From Byssochlamys sp. IMV 00236 (lineage: Eukaryota > Ascomycota > Eurotiomycetes > Eurotiales > Thermoascaceae): 18,339 nucleotides of DNA. Below are positions 7,904 to 18,312 of this stretch, in pieces. Location of the stretch: the NCBI GenBank assembly GCA_001931875.2, contig MSJH02000317.1, forward strand, positions 1 through 18,339. Reading direction: 5' to 3'. Position numbers and translations under genes: made by a program. The notes under the pieces were generated by a model. That model was not told the origin of the DNA. It saw only the letters and a list, made by a program, of their open reading frames with translations, and did no database searches. How positions within the stretch are numbered: the first letter of the stretch is position 1; the number at the start of each line of letters is the position of its first letter.

Positions 7904-9737
7904 ATGCGATTATTTTCTACTTTGATAGCGACAGCAGCTATATCCTCGGCAGTATTAGCGCAGGATAACAGTACCTGGATACCAGATGGACCTAGTAACC
8001 CTGCTGGAGTTACTGGTAATGTTCATTATGCCAACTTAATGAATGTGTCATTATGGTTTTACGAGGCTCAGCGAAGTGGCAAATTACCTTCCGATAACAG
8101 AGTTCCTTGGTAACCAAAATTAATTCTGAGACTAACTCGGTAAAATGGATAACTGACATACAATCTATATTTAGGCGACATGATTCCGCTTTAAATGACG
8201 GCAGCGACAACAATGTCAACCTCGTTGGTGGTTACTATGACGCTGGGTAAATAAAGAGGCCTTACCACAAAGAGCTATCATAAACTAATCCATTGTTATT
8301 GTCGCTATAGTGACTATTTAAAGTTCAGCTTGCCACTCGCCTACTCTTTAACCAGCATTGCATGGAGTGCCTCTGTCTGGTTTGATGGATATCAAAAAGC
8401 AAATCAAGTCCATTACCTGGACTCTATGCTCAGATGGGGTCTAGACTGGTTAATACAAGCTCACCCTAATGACAATACATTCTATGTGCAGGTAAGAACA
8501 GGACTGACTATGAAACCTCGTTCTATTTTTAACCCATTTATAAAAATAGGTGGGTGATGGAGATATAGATAACAATTACTGGGGACCAGACACAGGTATT
8601 CCAACGCCACGACCTTCATATCAAGTCAACCGAACCGCTGTTGGTACAGATGCTGTGGCGCTTGCTTCTGCTGCTTTAGCATCAGCCTCATTCCTCTACA
8701 AGAACGGACTAAATGACACAGACTACTCGAATAAGCTATTACAAAATGCAGCATCACTATTCAACTTGGCATACACGGCACAACCCAGAAATGTATATAC
8801 CAAAGCAATACCTGCCATCGCCGAGTTTTACAACACCAACAACTATACAAGCCAACTGACATATGCCGCCCTATGGATGTACAAGGCCACAGGCAACTCT
8901 ACTTACCGCGATATGGCATCTAATTTCTTTGATCAGTTTGCATTAGGCAGTCAGCCTGTCGGTGTCTTGGACTGGAGTGATCAGACAAACGCTGTTTTTG
9001 TGTTGGGCGCCGAATTAGACTCCAGCAACACAAAGTATGCCAATGCTGCTAGAAAAGTACTCGACACGATTATCAATACCGCATCAGGATCCCCGTGCAC
9101 GTTTACCAAGGGAGGCTTACTTTGGTGTGACGGGTACAGCAAGTCAAATTCTCTTGTACCTGCACAGGACATGGCTCTCTTGGCGCTCCTCTACGCCGAA
9201 CTGGACTCGACTCGTGCGGATAGTTACAGGAGGTTTGCTCAGGGCCAGATTGATTACCTTCTCGGAAAAAATTATATGCTGACTCCTTATGTCGTTGGCA
9301 TTCATATGAATTCACCACGTAACCCACACCATGCAGGTGCCTCAGGTGGCACAGACATCAACAATATTGATACTTCACCACCTGAAGAAAAGTATGTTTT
9401 GTATGGTGCTATTGTCGGAGGACCCGACGGAGATGATCTCTTCTTTGATGAACGTAATGATTGGGCACAGACTGAAGTCGCTTTGGATTATAATGCACCC
9501 TTTCAGGGACTAATTGCTTATCAGTTGAGTACAAATGCCTCTGATCCTCCTTATGTCACAATCACTCAGCCAAGACCCAATGTTACACGTGGCAAGAAAT
9601 TCCCTGGATGGCTCATTGCTGTTATTGTTATTGTTGTCTTATTTGTCATTGCCCTTACAAGCTATCTCTGCTGGTGGAAGCGTGGCTGCGGATTGTTTAA
9701 TAGAAAAGGAAACTATAATAGAGCTGTTGCTGCTTGA
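7904..9737 (+). CDS. Glycoside hydrolase family 9 (endoglucanase type), membrane-anchored
   Basis: Four exons (7904-8109, 8175-8246, 8311-8491, 8550-9737), introns 65, 64 and 58 nt, encode 548 aa. Residues 1-19 are a signal peptide ending AVLA. The GH9 catalytic features are complete: VPWRHDSALNDG and GGYYDAGDYLKF (Asp91 and Asp94, the base pair of Asp), SPRNPHH (408-414) with the substrate-binding His, and DERNDWAQTEVALDYNAPF with the acid Glu462. Usual family forms are DxRxDY and NEVA, so Trp458 and Thr461 are deviations. A helix at about 507-529 (WLIAVIVIVVLFVIA) followed by a short basic tail anchors the enzyme in the membrane, catalytic domain outside. Many N-glycosylation sequons occur. 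GH9 enzymes cut beta-1,4-glucan; a surface-bound form suggests cell-wall remodelling or cell-bound digestion (inference). The splice phases all agree. AATAAA lies at 9771-9776. It faces the minus-strand gene at 10323. Confidence 0.94.
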
Positions 9738-10322
9738 TTATAAAAACAATAGTCTATTTTTAGAGAGATTAATAAAACTTGAGATTCTATTAGTGAATTT
9801 CTCACAACAAAAAGTAACACTTTATTTCTATTTTAAATGATTGGTTTGATAACATAAGCCAGGTAATTTATGATGATTATTATGGATCGAAATACATTTA
9901 GTCCCTTCTCCTTTTTTCATGACAAAGATATACTTTTGGTAAAGGGATTATAAACAGGGAAATGACTTGTTAAGGAACAATAGTGTGACCGTGGGGTCCA
10001 ATTCAGGAACATCTCCCTAATCAATTAATGGCGTTGTCAGTGACACGACAAAAGGAAAAGCAAAGAATTTAGTGATGATAAGCAAAGATAAACAATTACT
10101 TTGTCTAATAAGGGAGTTTTTTTTTATTAGTTAATCAAGAGCCTAAAAATTAATTATAAATAGCATAGAGTGTCTATAAAAGTATAAAAGAATGATTAAA
10201 AAAAAGGAGGGCATAAGTACATAAAAACAATAGAAAGAGCAAAAAGTCTATAAAAAAAGAAAAAAAAAAAGGCTGGTAGATATTACTCTATAAGAAATGA
10301 ATGCAAGCAAAATGAAAGTGGA
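9738..10322. other. Intergenic region between convergent genes
   Basis: It holds the 3' ends of the GH9 gene (AATAAA 9771-9776) and of the minus-strand Zn2Cys6 gene, with A-rich runs around 10198-10270. No tRNA, open frame or repeat of note was seen. Confidence 0.6.
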
Positions 10323-11121
10323 TTATGACCATGAAAAGAGTTGAGGTTGTTGAAATGTATGATTGTAATCAAAATATGCTTCTTGTTGCTGTGGTTGTGT
10401 TTGAGGGAATGCAGTAAAGAATGATGAGGATGAAGGTGATGCAGTGAATGATGATGAAGTATTGGTATGACGTACAGGGTACCAGTAAGAAGGTTCTTCA
10501 AATAAATTCAATTCATATTCTTGTACTGACAATAATTTTTCAAATGAGGTGGGTTGGGTCGAGAAGCAGTATTGTTGTTCAAATGGTATAAAATCATCTT
10601 GAATAATTGGTTGCAAGGTGTTGTCTGCGTATCCATATGCATAGTGTAACGTTTCATCCGAAGAGGCAAAACTACTGGTTGGTGATAAAGATAAAATGGG
10701 TTGATTATAACCAATGAATTCATTAGGCCAGTTCGTAGCATTTGTTTGGCTAGGCACCATCACTTGAGGGGGATATTCCTGTTCTTCCAAGATCAGTTTA
10801 GGATAGACAGGCTTGTCCTTACTCAAAGTTTGACGTTTCTTATAAGGACCACGTTTGACACCCTTTTTACGTTCTTTGCGATCAGAATCTCGACAGGTAG
10901 CAGTCAAACCAAGCTTGATGCATCGTTTACAAGGTCTACCATCATCACATTTCTTGCAAGCCTTTTGACAGTTGACTAGAATATACGTTAGATTTTAATT
11001 TTATATTCAATAAAACGCACTTACCACAGGCATTCTTTACTTGTTTACGCTTAGGTTTTTCAATGGGCTTATTGTTGTTGTTCTTGCTTGTGGTATCATT
11101 TTGGGTAAAATTGGTATTCAT
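10323..11121 (-). CDS. Zn2Cys6 (GAL4-type) transcription factor, small
   Basis: Exon 1 11121-11025 and exon 2 10975-10323, with a 49-nt intron (10976-11024), encode 249 aa. The intron splits the DNA-binding domain just after the first Cys. Joined, it reads ACVNCQKACKKCDDGRPCKR then CIKLGLTATC: Cys32, 35, 42, 48, 51 and 60 with spacing CX2CX6CX5CX2CX8C. An additional Cys39 sits inside. The NCQKA...CDDGRPC form resembles the AcuK/ERT1-like branch, but this is a weak hint. A basic tail (KERKKGVKRGPYKKR) follows. The rest is Ser-, Gln- and aromatic-rich and acidic, typical of an activation region, with no middle homology domain. Upstream on the minus strand are a CT-rich tract and a TATATAA-like motif next to the ATG. 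Target genes are unknown. Confidence 0.88.
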
Positions 11122-11327
11122 AGCTTATATAAAAATATTAAAAAAGAAAAAAGAAAAGAAAGAGTGATCCTATTCTATTCGTGTGGTGTGGATGTGTGTG
11201 CTTAAATAATTGACTTCTAGGCTCCTTGATTTGGCAAGTCCCGATAGTAATAATCGATTAACAAATTTGGTTACAAGCTATTTACACGTTTTTTTTATTT
11301 GCACACTCTTTTTTACATTGTAAGTAC

Positions 11328-11354
11328 AAACACACAAACACATACACACACACA
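11328..11354 (+). repeat. CA-rich microsatellite
   Basis: An imperfect CA repeat (ACACACAAACACATACACACACACA) in the upstream region of the Zn2Cys6 gene. Confidence 0.7.
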
Positions 11355-11544
11355 TGGCAATTCGGTTATCTCTGGCTTTTTTGGTATCGAGTTTGCATGA
11401 TGCAATGACACCGGATAAAAATTTATTTAACCAATCAAATCTTAAGATTTCCTTCTTAAAATAAACATAGACACGATTTTTAATGTTCCACGAAACATTA
11501 CCACGTTGTTTTGTGTAAAGTTTAAAGGAGGTTCGCCTACGAGC

Positions 11545-11552
11545 TTACGTAA
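11545..11552. promoter_or_regulatory. Possible bZIP site TTACGTAA
   Basis: A perfect 8-bp palindrome identical to the Yap/CRE-like bZIP consensus, about 425 bp upstream of the Zn2Cys6 start codon. No further support. Confidence 0.2.
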
Positions 11553-11867
11553 TAGACAGGAGCATAGACCTTGGTAAAAAGGATAAATTATGATCCTATT
11601 GTGTACTTTACGTTGCCTTTTTTATATCTCCCATTTTGGCGGGCAACAGGGCGAAGATCTGTTATACCAAATAAAGGGTTGCATAGACCACCTGTTACCA
11701 TCCTGTGAGTTGTGTGAAAGGTCATCCATGGCGAGATCAACTGATTTCTCTTTACTCTATTTTAAATATGCATCGATATACGTTTATGTTGAAAAAGAAA
11801 GGATGTTTATTAAAGTAATAAATTACAATATGTGTATATATTTATATATGTATAAAAAAGAAATTAT

Positions 11868-12395
11868 TTAGATTCCTACACTACATATTCCTACTGGCTC
11901 ATTTTTGGTATAACTACTAATCAAACTACTGATACTACTGTTGCTACTATTGCTGCTGCTACTGTTGCTATAACTACTATTGCTATGACAACTGTTGTCA
12001 TGACTACTGTTAGTTAAATGCAAATAAGCATCCGGCTGCATTATCCGAGATAACCGATACTTGACGCCAAGATAACTAAGATAATTATTTTTTGGAAACA
12101 CTCGAACTCGTCTCACGTTTGGAAAGTGGCTGTCTGTGATATCTACAAAGGTCCCTTCAACCGTCAAGGTATGTTCAAGTTTGGTTTGGTTGATAGGATC
12201 AAAAGGCACCCATTTTTCATTCAAGAACACAAGCCATGTGAATGATTTAACAAATTGCTTTCTTGAGTAGTGACAGTAGTCCGTAGGTGGAGATAGTAGT
12301 CGAAATGAATTAATACTGTTATCTTCTATATCATTTCGAGTTCTATTACTGTTGTGTGGATGATGCATCACACCTAATTTAGGTCCTGCGCTCAT
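11868..12395 (-). CDS. Uncharacterised protein with WWE-like segment and Ser/Asn-rich tail
   Basis: A single exon of 175 aa. The start at 12395 is supported by a CT-rich tract upstream and a TATAAAAG box about 80 nt before the ATG. Residues about 48-125 form a compact block: FTWLVFLNEKWVPFD, LEHTL, GTFVDITDSHFP, VRRVRVFP, YLSYLGVKYRLSR. The spacing of two Trp, a central Glu, V-x-V strands and a final Tyr/Arg resembles a WWE domain, a fold that reads poly(ADP-ribose) or accompanies ubiquitin ligases and DDHD phospholipases. This is pattern likeness, not identification; no partner domain is present. The tail (about 126-163) is a Ser/Asn-rich run (NSSYSNSSSSNSSNSS) from trinucleotide expansion. 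No signal peptide or membrane helix. Function unknown. Confidence 0.7.
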   Translation of the reverse strand: MSAGPKLGVMHHPHNSNRTRNDIEDNSINSFRLLSPPTDYCHYSRKQFVKSFTWLVFLNEKWVPFDPINQTKLEHTLTVEGTFVDITDSHFPNVRRVRVFPKNNYLSYLGVKYRLSRIMQPDAYLHLTNSSHDNSCHSNSSYSNSSSSNSSNSSISSLISSYTKNEPVGICSVGI

Positions 12396-12841
12396 GATTA
12401 AAATATAAAAAAAAAAAGCGTTGGTAATAGAAAAGAGAGAAGAAGAATAGAAAAATAAAAAAAGAGAGAAAACACTTTTATAGTTCAGTAAAAAAAGTCA
12501 TGGGTTCACATTTATGAACAAGATAGATACACACATTTATTGTTCAAGTGATCAAGATGAATTAGAGCGATTCAAAACATCCCTGTTTTTACTTTATATC
12601 TTGCCCTTACTTTATATTATGTACTCTCTTCTTACTTTACATTCAATAAAGAAGGGGAGGTACACTCATCCGCATGAAAAGGATAAAAATGTTGAATGAT
12701 TCATTTATTATACTTTATATCACGAGGATACACATTGTGTTATATCAAAGTGTACTACATATGCAATGCTGCTTTATTTTCAAAAAGAAAGCAAGAAAAA
12801 AGAGAAATATACAAATCTATAATAATAACAACAAGAAGAGC
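12396..12841. other. Intergenic region between two minus-strand genes
   Basis: The left part is the promoter of the WWE-like gene (CT-rich on the minus strand). The right part is the 3' region of the Doa10 gene, with minus-strand AATAAA-type signals near 12771. Open frames at 12514-12699 and 12696-12977 lack any protein character. Confidence 0.55.
12475..12482 (-). promoter_or_regulatory. TATA box TATAAAAG
   Basis: The minus strand reads TATAAAAG 80 nt upstream of the ATG at 12395, followed by a CT-rich stretch with T runs up to the start codon. Position and sequence suit a core promoter. Confidence 0.5.
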
Positions 12842-15800
12842 TTATTCTTCTAAATTATGTAACTTTTTACCGATCAAGTATGTATCATCCCTTACTGTTT
12901 GTATCCAAATACTAAACAGTTTTTTGAATATAAGACAAAGTAAAGTTGTAATCATTAAACAAAATATGCTGGGATAAGTGTATCTCGTGACCAAAAGTTG
13001 GTATGAAGGATCTCTTGATGTACCTATAATTCCATTAGGCCTCTCGTTATCGCCTATAAACCGATACTTACCCATAATATAGAGTATGCAAAAAGATATT
13101 ACACCAGGCGTAATAATCGCAAGTAACGTTGTTATTATCACGGGAGCAATGACCTTTCTTGTGATTAGATTCAAGTCTGCTTGAATCATGTTATTGCCAA
13201 AGATCTGATCCATATACTGTCGAACAGCATTCGTCGTCGGTAATAAAAGCACTGTATGATAGATAATACTCATATACACTATACCAAACGCCCAATCCTA
13301 TGTCTCCATTAGTCTACGCACTCTCTTCCCTTTTACACGTTACCTGTGATAGGCTGATGACGATGGGTCCACTTGAGTTATGGATTCGGATCGGCATAAA
13401 TACAAATAAATCAACTGAAACGCCAAGCAAGAGGGGAATAATCACGGCAAGCGTCGAAATCAGATAAATGTATCGACTTGCCTATACAACAGTATCAGTA
13501 CACTCTATTCATTTTTTTTTCTTTCAGGGCATACCTTGGTTCCCTTTTCTTTTATATATGCTAAACATTGCTCGGTTTGAGCGCTCCCTCTAGCTGAGTA
13601 AGCAATGTAGGACTGGTACAGCCAATGAGTAAGATATCCAATACACATCATTAGGTACAAGCCAAGGGCAAATGAGTAAAGGTCGTTGACGACGTCCGCT
13701 TGCGGCGCGAGATAGACTTTAAACAAAAATCTTCCAACAAGTACTATCATCACAATACATCAATTCATCATAACATCATCATTATTATTATTTTGTGTAC
13801 ACTTACATGGTACAACTGTGACTGAGCAAACAAAAAGTGAGATAGAGAACCACATAAACAATAGGAAAATAATTGTCTAAATAAAGCATTAGTTTTTTCA
13901 TTCTTTAAATACACCCAAACTTACTCGAAGCTTAAAGTGAGGCGGAACATAAACAACAATCGTCGATTGTGACTCATCCCCTGTATCAGCCGCTGCAGGA
14001 TGTCCTCTTCTTCTTTCTTCCTCGTCAATTGCTTCCAAAGTCACAGGGTCTACGGGCACCAACATTCGACGTTTGGGGTCAACAGGTACACTGTCATATT
14101 TGGGCACACGCACAAGCATGCCGTCCCTCTTGAAGACAACACTGTCGTCACCATCAATACCAACGTCTGAAAACTCGTCTGTTGGAATCGTAGCCTTTTC
14201 ACGCAAGATCCATGCCTTAAGCGTCTTTCGAACGTGTCGACCTTCTTCGTCCGGCATACGGACATTAAACATAAACGACGTGAGACGTAACTGACGAGAG
14301 GCAAAGTGCCACCAGAGGTCAAGTGCCCGCTTTGAGTTCTCTCGGGGGTTCATAAACTGAACGAGTGGCGGTACCAAAAACTGAGTGATCAGCAGATCAA
14401 CTGCAAGCGTTGATAAAGGCTTATTGAACGGTAATCGCAGAGGGAACACCGCGCCAGTATAGGCAAGCGAATAAGTCACGGTACCGACCCCAAAGACGAG
14501 CATAACGGAATAAATAAGTGCAGACTGGCTGATCTTGTGTAAGAGATTCGGTAAGGGTCGTTCTACCATCTCCTGCACTGGGTGAAACTGAGGGTCGTTG
14601 GGATCTCGTATAAACCACATCACACCAGGTCGAATTATTTCTCGACATACAGTGATGAAGATGGCAAAGTAAAACAATACACCTGTGCCAAGGAACCAGT
14701 GCAGAAAGTAAGACGAGTATGGGCTCTTCAAGTGGAACATGTATCGTGACTCGATCGAAGCGTTCACAAAGAGAGGAAGTGTAGCCAGGTCAAGCAAGAA
14801 ACCACAGACGGTTGGAAAGACAACGAGCTCAATCACGATAAAGAATAAAACTTTGAGAAAGATGCCTTGCTGTCGAATGACGTCTTGTACGGCCGTTCTG
14901 GACGAACCACGACGTCTTCCATGAGCCAAGTACCATGATCCAAGACAGATAAACACAAAGTAACCTACCAAAATACACATACTACGGTCCAAAACGGTTT
15001 GACCAAGCGCAAACTGATGCCATCGTTCCAGGGCTCGCCTACTCGTCTCCTCCAGTTGAGTCTGAATGAATGTCAAATCGAACAAGCCTTGGCTGGAGGT
15101 TCCATTTGTCGCGTGTAAAACAGGGGGCTCTTTAGAAAGTTCGTCATAAACTGAGTTGACAGTGACTTGAATGGGTTCTGGCACAAACTGTTTCCAATAG
15201 ACTTCAGTGACTGACCAAGCATAAGGAAGACATGTATCCAACACAAAATCGACAAGTGGATCCGTAATAAATCGAAGTATGTAAATAGGTGTTTCGATAA
15301 AACTGATAGGTCGAATCATGATCACCAGGCGTCCGACCACATAAGGGATCCAAACCGCTAGACCGAGGCACAGACTGATCATCAGTGACATGAGCACAGA
15401 ATTTTGTACTAGCATCCAAGGGTTGCCTCGCATGCCAATTGCTTCTAATACGCCATTGATATCATCCGCAACTTCAAATGGTTCCTCGTTATCTTCAGCA
15501 GGTGGTGGAGGTGGAAGTGGAGGGGGTACGATCGGGTTACGAGGGGCTCGAGGTCGTTCAAAAATAGCATTGTCCATCTGTTGAAAATGACGGCGATAAT
15601 GAAACTCTTCCTCTCTTCTTACATCTAATTCATCAAGATGAAAGTCTCTTCCTGCCAGCACTTCAGGTCGATGCTGGTAGAATGGCGGTAGGAATTCATC
15701 GTGTTCTGTTTCGGGCGCACCTTCTTCTTGAGGTTCATGCTGATCAGAGTCAAGCATAAAGGAGGGTCGAGAGGACGATCCGGCGAACAAAGCATTCAAC

Positions 15801-16909
15801 CGATCATTCTCGCCCTCTTCTTCCTCTTCTGGATGATTTAACCAGTGCACGGCACTTTCTGTTGAATGACGGTGATGTCTATGATTCAGCTCGTTCTCGA
15901 TTTCATTTCTTATTCCACCCAACTGATGTTCCAAATGTTGAATATACTCATTCTCTGGATCATGTCTTCGCTCAGGCGTGGGTGGATTCATGACTTGCAC
16001 GACGTTCAGCAAAGTATCAATTGCGACCTGTTCCTGTACTAACTGCTGTTCATCACGATTGTGTTGCTGTTGTTCTTGAACGACAACGGGTTCAAAGTTA
16101 TTATTGTTACGGTCTGCAGGCAAATTTTGCATAACCCATTCTCTAAATAAGTAAGCTGCTACAAAGATAATGACTACAAATGCTGTTATGATCTGTCCTT
16201 CAAAGCAGTCGCTTAAAAAGCTCCTATTTTTAAACTGTCAGTGCTCTTCCTCACTAAGCGTGATTTATATTTTTACTTTAGCACACTTGATGTCACTTTA
16301 TCCTCTGATGTAATCGTCGTATTGGATGTTTTAATTGTGTTGAAACCAATATGTTCACCACTCCAAAAATAAAATCGCCAAGTCCAGAGTGTAAAATTGG
16401 GCAAGACGACAAGCCAGACGAAAATGACAATGATACTTCGAAACAGGGTCTTTAACAAGTACATGAGGCGTTGAATGAGCTGTGAACATAATACATACAG
16501 TGGTACTTTTTCAGGCATATCGGCACGATAGATGGGTGAAAACTGAAATGGATATTCGCATAGTTCACAGTATCTATTCAGACAGGGAGAGAAGGTTAGT
16601 TTCTCTGTCTTTGTATTGTTATATGCTCCTTTTGAGGCGTATATACATCTGATAACTCCTTACTTTTTTTTACTGTGAGATAACCATTCTATAAGACTGT
16701 ACAAGAACATATGAGAATAAAGTAAAGAAGGAATTGAAAGATCTTACCAGTCTTCATGTACAAAACGAATGCTTCCAGAACATTTACAAGGATGATACAA
16801 AGGATGGTCAGGTGTAGATTCACTTCTACAGACCCTACAAATTTCTACAAGGAAAATGAATAAAGGACGAATTTTATTTCATATTGATTTCACCTTGATC
16901 CTCATCCAT
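12842..16909 (-). CDS. SSM4: Doa10/SSM4 (MARCH6-type) RING-CH E3 ubiquitin ligase of the ER membrane
   Basis: Nine exons: 16909-16894, 16844-16748, 16696-16664, 16573-16277, 16223-13925, 13876-13807, 13743-13535, 13481-13344, 13297-12842. Eight introns of 46-90 nt; total 1204 aa. The first four exons give MDEDQEICRVC and a full C4HC3 RING-CH: Cys8, Cys11, Cys25, Cys27, His35, Cys38, Cys51, Cys54. Then come [12 protein letters not shown], helix 1, and [11 protein letters not shown] leading into helix 2, both Doa10 landmarks. A long acidic, Gln/Pro-rich loop (about 180-395) precedes [15 protein letters not shown]. The TEB4 region follows ([40 protein letters not shown]). I count about 14 membrane helices, the family number. 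The end [13 protein letters not shown] is the conserved C-terminal element needed for substrate choice. Doa10 ubiquitinates misfolded and degron-bearing proteins at the ER and inner nuclear membrane for proteasomal removal. Confidence 0.95.
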
Positions 16910-17939
16910 AATTTAATTTTATACTTTTCCTTCGCTCTTTCTTTCTTTTCTTTACTGCTTCTATTATTTGTATGCAAAGAGAGAGAAAAAATGACTTGTT
17001 TTTTTATATTAAAAAAGAGAGAAGGAGAGAAAAATGGTACAAGGAAATAGTAATACCGAAGCCTAAATGATTGGCTTATTTTTTTGGATGTAGTCACTTT
17101 TAGACCAAAATTGAGCTTGTCACCCCTCACCTTTGAACTTTATAACCTCCAAAGTGTCCTTTTTCATATTGAATATAATAAAAACACAATGATATCAATG
17201 AATGATTCTGTGTTGCTTTGGATGTCAAGAAATTTCAATGACTTTCATAATAAAGGCTATCTTTTAGATTAGGTGGAAGTTGTTCTAGAAGGTCGATATT
17301 CCCTATACACCTTTAAAGAGTTGAAGACAATGTTACTCTTTATCGCTATATACATTCGATCAATTACTGCCATGAATACTCACATGTTTGCTGGAATACT
17401 TTTGCTATTTGTTCGTGAAATGTGTATACACAAAAGTGAGCTATATGGGTTAAAGCCCTTTCAATATTTGATGTCTAAAGGATTAAAGGAAAAAGCTACA
17501 GGAGTGTCTTCTGTTGAAATAACACGCGTTGTTACCTTTTTTTTTTCTCTTTTTTTTTTCAGCAAGGGATGGCTTCAGCCTCGACAGCGCGGTAATGGCA
17601 GCTGCTGTATGAGTATTTTTTTGAGAAGAGGCTTTCCAAATACTCTTTGGGACAAACATGGGTTTCTGCATCAGATTATGTTGTAAAGCAATGTGTGTTT
17701 ATTTTATTATAAATACAATAGACTTTTGAAGATCTTCACGTGGTTTAAGAGAAAGCACGGGGATAAAGATATCCTTACCTTCTCATCATGATCCCTCCTA
17801 CCCTGGATCATCCGTTCGGTTTAGCGGAGAAATTAGCTGTGTTCTCTTTAATAAGAGCCACTTTACACACTCGACCTAGTTTGGCCCTTTGTAGAGTTGC
17901 CCAGACATAAGTAACCATTTCACAGCGCATTTATCTGAT

Positions 17940-17979
17940 CGTGTCACGAAGAGAATCTTTCAAGATTAACTCTGACACG
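17940..17979. repeat. Strong 40-nt hairpin
   Basis: CGTGTCA (17940-17946) pairs with TGACACG (17973-17979); inside, GAG (17951-17953) pairs with CTC (17970-17972) and AATCTT with AAGATT around a tiny loop, 16 pairs in all. T6 at 17998-18003 follows. No protein gene is nearby. Confidence 0.6.
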
Positions 17980-18312
17980 TATGCCTATTCTTTGCTCTTT
18001 TTTGCTAAATAACTGCATAGGATATACAACTGAAACTGCTTTCCATTACTGTTCAAGACACCCATATCGATGACACGTGTATTGATTAAAACACTGATTC
18101 ACTTGCATTTTAACGTACTCATTAGCTATCTTAGATGGCATAGATTGCTAAACGATAAGAAGAAGCCATCAAGTATCTTCAGCCTTAGAATTTTTAAGCT
18201 GACCAAAGTGCCTTGTAGATTGATTTAGCTAGTAGATGTCTTTAGAACGATGTTGTTTCACAAGCAAACGATATCTAAAGCCTGCTGATCAAAGATGAGA
18301 AAGTATAAGGCG

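Larger units (their letters stand above)
11122..11867. other. Upstream region of the Zn2Cys6 gene
   Basis: No credible gene; the 93-codon plus-strand frame at 11590-11871 is compositionally random. It contains a CA-rich patch (11328-11354), a TAATGTT/AACATTA inverted repeat (11481-11500), a bZIP-type palindrome TTACGTAA (11545-11552) and an E2F-like TTTTGGCGGGCAA (11634-11646). A minus-strand AATAAA for the neighbouring gene lies near 11808. Confidence 0.5.

Noticed and set aside
11481..11500. Palindrome with TTC and GAA, considered as a heat-shock element
   Set aside because: TTC and GAA are three bases apart instead of two and only two units exist.
11634..11646. E2F-like TTTTGGCGGGCAA
   Set aside because: Good match to the core, but over 500 bp from the nearest start codon and without a second site; not enough to call.
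11590..11871. 93-codon plus-strand frame
   Set aside because: No start context, no protein-like composition, ends in AT-rich 3' sequence of the opposite gene.
12514..12977. Plus-strand frames at 12514-12699 and 12696-12977
   Set aside because: They lie in the promoter and 3' regions of flanking minus-strand genes or opposite the last Doa10 exon; no family features.
944..16909. An ER-quality-control gene cluster (calreticulin, Osh protein, Doa10)
   Set aside because: The genes are on different strands, separated by unrelated genes, with no shared promoter elements; co-location looks incidental.
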